Positions 31,568-34,939 of a stretch of 34,939 bases of DNA are shown in pieces. The translations under genes and the position numbers were made by a program. Each line of letters begins with the position of its first letter. The first letter of the stretch is position 1. Source of the DNA: Prevotella sp. UBA4376 (GTDB lineage Bacteria; Bacteroidota; Bacteroidia; Bacteroidales; Bacteroidaceae); assembly GCA_002391185.1 (NCBI GenBank), contig DGRY01000067.1:1-34939 (forward strand), given 5' to 3'. The notes beneath the pieces were generated by a model. That model searched no databases, had not been told where the DNA came from, and worked only from the letters and a program-made list of their open reading frames with translations.

Positions 31568-33427
31568 ATGAAGAAAACATTGCTAACAATAGCTCTTGCC
31601 CTGATGATCTCAGGTGCAAGAGCCCAAACCTACCACACCATAGTGCTCGACAACCAAACAATATGTACGGTTAAAGACGCCACACATTCCACACAAACAT
31701 TCAAGTGCACACTAAAGATACTGAATAAAAATGGTAACGACGACGCGCAGGTTGTAATTGCACTCGACAAGACGAACAATCTGAAGAATTTCACATATAC
31801 CGTAAGCGACGAAAATGGAAAGGAACTGCGCAAATTCAAAAAGAAAGATTTAATGCGCACCGAATATTCAAGCAACTTCAAAACCGATAGCTACCGACTA
31901 TTCTTTGACTATTCTCCATCCGTTTACCCTTGTATCATCAGCTACGAATATAGTATCGACTCAAGCGATGGTTCATTGGCGTACCCCGTCTTCCAACCTA
32001 TTGACGACTACGAGCAAAAGGTTGAGAAAGCGAGCTACCAGATTACAGTCCCTCAGGATTTTATACTGAGAACATATCGCGAAAACACCGATTGCACAAT
32101 AAACAGAAACGTAGATGCACAAGGAAGCCAAACACTGTCGGTGGAGATGAGCAATCTTCCAGTGATAAACAAAGAACCTTTCTGCGATGATTTCATAAAC
32201 CTTACACCAAGAGTATTTTTTGCCCCAACAGTGTTCAAACACTACGATACAGGAGGAAACATGGAAACCTGGGAAAACTACAGCTGCTTTCAGGCTTCAT
32301 TATACGATGGCAGACAAACACTACAAGAAAGCATAAAGAACCATCTGCACGAATTATGCGACGAACTGACAAGCCCCAAAGACAAACTTGCAAAGGTGTA
32401 TGAATACTTCGGGAAAATCACACGTTATGTGAGTATCCAGCTTGGCATCGGCGGAATGCAACCTATTGAAGCTGCCGAAGTATGCCGCACAGGATATGGT
32501 GATTGCAAAGGTCTATCAAACCTAATGATGAGCATGCTAAAGGAAGTGGGAATAGAATCAAACGTGGCTATAATCTCTACCGACATAAAACAGCATCCAA
32601 AGGCTTTTCCAAGTGCACACGGCTTCAACCATGCTATTCTGATGGTGCCAATGGAAAAAGACACAGTCTGGATAGAATGTACCAACCCAGAGTTGCCATT
32701 AGCATACGTTCATGAAGATATTGCCGGACACGATGCCCTGTTGCTAAAACACGAAGGCGGAAAGCTCGTTGAGCTACCGCACCACAAAGACAGCAACAAC
32801 ATTGAATATTCACAAGCAGAGATTGTACTGAAGGAAGAAGGCGAAGCACACATCAACATAACACAGAAATGGCTCGACGGATACTACGACGATATGCATT
32901 TCCTTAAGAATGCAGATGAGAAGAAACAAAAAGATTACCTCTTCTCGAGCATTGCCCTCATGGGAGGAACAATAGACTCACTGAATGTGAATGAAAAAGC
33001 CACCCCATTTGAGGCGCCAGAGATAAATCTCAAAGCTATCGCCAACTGCCGCGGATACGCAACAATAACAGGACGACGCCTGATTGTAAGGATAAACCCT
33101 TTCCATTATGACATGGAGACACTGCGCGAGATAGAGAACAGAAAATACGATATTGTTCGCAATTTTGGATATAAAGACATTGACGATATCACCATCACAC
33201 TTCCAGAGGGCTACATAATAGAAGCTCTTCCACAGAACGTGAATATCGACACTCCTTTCGGATATCTGAAAATAGATTATAAACTACAGGATGGTAAACT
33301 AAAGACTCATGCCGAACACTACGCAAAGCAAGGACACTTTAGCGCAAATCAATATGCCGACTTTAGAAAATTCTACAATCAAGTGGTTAATCTATATCAG
33401 CAAAAACTGATAATCGTCAAAAAGTAA
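31568..33427 (+). CDS. Secreted DUF3857/transglutaminase-like protein, Cys and His retained
   Basis: This 619-residue paralogue of the preceding gene has a signal peptide (MKKTLLTIALALMISGARAQ). The DUF3857 region (about 25-200) includes QTFKCTLKILNKNGNDDAQVVIAL and the FFDYSPSVYPCIISYEYSI strand pair. The transglutaminase-like core (about 265-385) has the nucleophile Cys313 in TGYGDCKGLSNLMMSML and His355 in HGFNHAIL. Glu370 in WIECTNP stands where Asp is usual. The C-terminal part (about 390-619) is beta-rich. It may cleave or cross-link peptides, but the Glu makes activity uncertain. Together with the upstream gene it may form a two-subunit envelope complex. It ends facing the DUF4738 gene across a hairpin. 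Confidence 0.88.
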   Translation: MKKTLLTIALALMISGARAQTYHTIVLDNQTICTVKDATHSTQTFKCTLKILNKNGNDDAQVVIALDKTNNLKNFTYTVSDENGKELRKFKKKDLMRTEYSSNFKTDSYRLFFDYSPSVYPCIISYEYSIDSSDGSLAYPVFQPIDDYEQKVEKASYQITVPQDFILRTYRENTDCTINRNVDAQGSQTLSVEMSNLPVINKEPFCDDFINLTPRVFFAPTVFKHYDTGGNMETWENYSCFQASLYDGRQTLQESIKNHLHELCDELTSPKDKLAKVYEYFGKITRYVSIQLGIGGMQPIEAAEVCRTGYGDCKGLSNLMMSMLKEVGIESNVAIISTDIKQHPKAFPSAHGFNHAILMVPMEKDTVWIECTNPELPLAYVHEDIAGHDALLLKHEGGKLVELPHHKDSNNIEYSQAEIVLKEEGEAHINITQKWLDGYYDDMHFLKNADEKKQKDYLFSSIALMGGTIDSLNVNEKATPFEAPEINLKAIANCRGYATITGRRLIVRINPFHYDMETLREIENRKYDIVRNFGYKDIDDITITLPEGYIIEALPQNVNIDTPFGYLKIDYKLQDGKLKTHAEHYAKQGHFSANQYADFRKFYNQVVNLYQQKLIIVKK

Positions 33428-33447
33428 ATAACTCAAGATACATAATA

Positions 33448-33502
33448 TAATGGGGCTAATCTTTGAGAGGTTTATCTTACACTCAAAGTGAAGCCCCCAT
33501 TA
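33448..33502. terminator. Probable shared terminator overlapping the end of the DUF4738 gene
   Basis: TAATGGGGCT (33448-33457) pairs with AGCCCCCATTA (33492-33502) with one bulge, and CTTTGAG (33461-33467) with CTCAAAG (33482-33488). The stem spans the convergent junction and includes the last codons of the DUF4738 gene. On the minus strand it is followed by a T-rich stretch; on the plus strand by TTAAAC only. Confidence 0.55.
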
Positions 33503-34275
33503 AACGACACACAAACATCAACAAGGTATGCACTTGGGCTATCAGGAATACAGATAGAAGCTGTGAAGTGAACGCCTTTTTCATCAGTCATAGCATAGTT
33601 GATATCGCTAAGAATTGACTGACCCAGAATATTCTCAGGCACCTTGTTCTTGAAATCCATACGATGAAAATCACGACTAAACAACTGATGTGCACCCTGA
33701 AAAACACTTATGTGGACGATATTGTCATAATAAACATTATCAACCTGAAGTCCATCATCATTCAATGATGAATGAACAACCTTATAAGTTGTGGGGTTAA
33801 CCTGAATGTAATAATGATATTTCGTGTCACCACGCATAATAACCGAATCGCGTTTGATAAGCTGATTCTGATTTAGAGCAACCGGACGATTCATAACAAA
33901 AGAGTTGATATCGTCAGCATTTGTACTCAACTCAAGACGCACCTGCTCTCCGTTATGATTCTTGAACACAAAAAGATGAGGAGACTGCTTTACTATAAGA
34001 TACTTTTCAAGCGTAGCACCACGCATAACCAAAGAGTCGCCATGAATATAGAAGTATACAGGACTCGAAGTTGTGTCAGGATAATAGATAGTATCCCCCT
34101 TTACCCTAAAGAAAGGGCTCTCGTCTTCAGAAATCCATATTCCCTGAAGCATTTTCTTGGCAGCAACATCTTCCTTAGGAGCTTCAATTGAAGTCCCTTT
34201 TTTACGACATCCGGTCAACGAGAGTACGATCAGAAATGTAAATAATGCAAAAAATAGTTTCTTATAGGTAAGCAT
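33472..34275 (-). CDS. DUF4738-type lipoprotein of unknown function
   Basis: With this start the protein has 267 residues. The signal peptide ends in a good lipobox, LTGC (Cys at residue 23), followed by RKKG; the absence of an acidic stretch after Cys makes surface export less likely. The mature part is beta-rich with short repeated units (QGIWISEDESPFFRVKGDTIYYPD, VYFYIHGDSLVMRG, DSVIMRGDTKYHYYIQV) that resemble lipocalin-like or DUF4738 folds. An in-frame ATG at 34293 would add six residues but weaken the signal peptide. It follows rfbC by 42 bp on the same strand and is likely co-transcribed. I recognise the family but no function is known to me. Confidence 0.8.
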   Translation of the reverse strand: MLTYKKLFFALFTFLIVLSLTGCRKKGTSIEAPKEDVAAKKMLQGIWISEDESPFFRVKGDTIYYPDTTSSPVYFYIHGDSLVMRGATLEKYLIVKQSPHLFVFKNHNGEQVRLELSTNADDINSFVMNRPVALNQNQLIKRDSVIMRGDTKYHYYIQVNPTTYKVVHSSLNDDGLQVDNVYYDNIVHISVFQGAHQLFSRDFHRMDFKNKVPENILGQSILSDINYAMTDEKGVHFTASICIPDSPSAYLVDVCVSFNGGFTLSVR

Positions 34276-34317
34276 ATTTATACGTTGCAACACTCAAATG
34301 TTGCCTAATTAGAGCTT

Positions 34318-34869
34318 TTATTCAAAGTAATCAGCATCCTCGAAAGCAAAAGCTTTCTTCAAATCCTTTTCCGATGTAAGAACATCTTTGGAATCAATAG
34401 GCCACTCTATACCTATCGTTGGGTCGTCCCAGCGAATACTCGCCTCAGACTGAGGCGCATATACATTATCAACCTTATATGTAAATACAGCCTCTTCGCT
34501 AAGAACGAGGAAACCATGGGCAAAGCCACGAGGAATAAAGAACTGGCGCTTATTTTCATCACTCAGTTCAACCATAACATATTTACCAAATGTAGGACTC
34601 GATTTTCGTAAGTCAACAGCAACATCAAGAACCTTACCTTTGACAACTCTCACAAGCTTAGCCTGAGAAAATTCGCCCTTTTGATAATGAAGCCCACGAA
34701 GAACCCCATAACTTGATTTGGATTCGTTATCCTGAACAAAGTTCACCGAGCCTACATTTTCATTGAACTCCGACTGTTTCCACGCTTCAAAGAAATAACC
34801 TCTTTGATCATTAAAAACCTTAGGTTCAATAATATAAACTCCTTTTATTGCAGTTTCAATATAATTCAT
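34318..34869 (-). CDS. rfbC: dTDP-4-dehydrorhamnose 3,5-epimerase
   Basis: RfbC epimerises C3 and C5 of dTDP-4-keto-6-deoxyglucose on the route to dTDP-L-rhamnose, a donor for O-antigen, capsule and glycoprotein sugars. The 183-residue cupin protein has GVYIIEPKVFNDQRGYFFEAW, then LRGLHYQ (about residues 58-64) with the catalytic His, VDLRKSSPTFGKY, RGFAHGFLVLSEEAVFTYKVDNVY (with the catalytic Tyr) and RWDDPTIGIEWP. It is the normal length. The rfbA/B/D genes are not in the window; they may lie beyond the right edge or elsewhere. Its promoter (34899-34929) is inside the window, so it is the first gene of its transcript, with the DUF4738 lipoprotein gene behind it. Confidence 0.95.
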   Translation of the reverse strand: MNYIETAIKGVYIIEPKVFNDQRGYFFEAWKQSEFNENVGSVNFVQDNESKSSYGVLRGLHYQKGEFSQAKLVRVVKGKVLDVAVDLRKSSPTFGKYVMVELSDENKRQFFIPRGFAHGFLVLSEEAVFTYKVDNVYAPQSEASIRWDDPTIGIEWPIDSKDVLTSEKDLKKAFAFEDADYFE

Positions 34870-34898
34870 TTGTTGTAAATATTCCTAATTATATCACG

Positions 34899-34929
34899 CA
34901 AAGATAATACAAATTTGAATTTCTGCAAA
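34899..34929 (-). promoter_or_regulatory. rfbC promoter
   Basis: On the minus strand there is a -33 TTTG (34929-34926), a 19-bp spacer and a -7 TATCTTTG (34906-34899). Transcription would start near 34892, about 23 nt before the rfbC ATG. Confidence 0.7.
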
Positions 34930-34939
34930 ACAAAAGCAA

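Overview
This window is a chromosomal, mostly housekeeping segment from a Bacteroidales bacterium, most likely Prevotella or a close relative. The evidence is a SusC/SusD pair, families largely confined to Bacteroidota (DUF3127, DUF4835/PorD, DUF5687, DUF4738, paired DUF3857 proteins), the gene order dnaN - exonuclease - coaBC - DUF4835 - recN, and promoters with the Bacteroidota -7 element TAnnTTTG, several of which have a TTTG or TTG about 20 bp upstream. I see no transposase, integrase, phage gene or CRISPR array.

Left part (1-11.9 kb, minus strand). The window begins inside a tRNA gene, of which the first 20 nt and the promoter are present. Next, in transcription order, is a tightly overlapped operon: recR, a small membrane protein, a family 2 glycosyltransferase and a GNAT acetyltransferase. 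An isolated SusC-SusD nutrient-uptake pair follows. Beyond it is a second operon of RNase D-like exonuclease, rlmI and tilS, which is mainly concerned with RNA processing and modification.

Middle (11.9-20.2 kb). The exonuclease operon is divergent from ftsK, which is followed by lolA and a DUF5687 membrane protein on the plus strand. A bidirectional terminator separates DUF5687 from a minus-strand TetR-family regulator. That regulator is divergent from maeB, a malic enzyme fused to a phosphotransacetylase-like domain, and the shared promoter region holds two dyads.

Right-middle (20.2-28.8 kb). An SSB-like DUF3127 gene is divergent from dnaN. Then come a DnaQ-like exonuclease, coaBC, DUF4835/PorD, recN, and a secreted trypsin-fold/TPR protein whose catalytic residues look lost, all closely spaced and probably largely co-transcribed. 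A crcB fluoride channel gene follows after a structured spacer.

Right end (28.8-34.9 kb). A 787-bp gene-free stretch carries its own strong promoter and a 143-bp array with strict 11-bp periodicity. It leads into two tandem secreted DUF3857/transglutaminase-like proteins, one with a degraded catalytic triad and one with most of it intact. They converge on a minus-strand operon of rfbC (dTDP-rhamnose synthesis) and a DUF4738 lipoprotein.

The least explained items are the two related 11-bp-period arrays upstream of lolA and the DUF3857 pair, the possible untranslated RNA in the 787-bp gap, the SSB-type tail on DUF3127, a hairpin that buries the start codon of the exonuclease after dnaN, and the complementary active-site changes in the DUF3857 pair. 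Domain names and positions come from reading the sequence; no database search was run.
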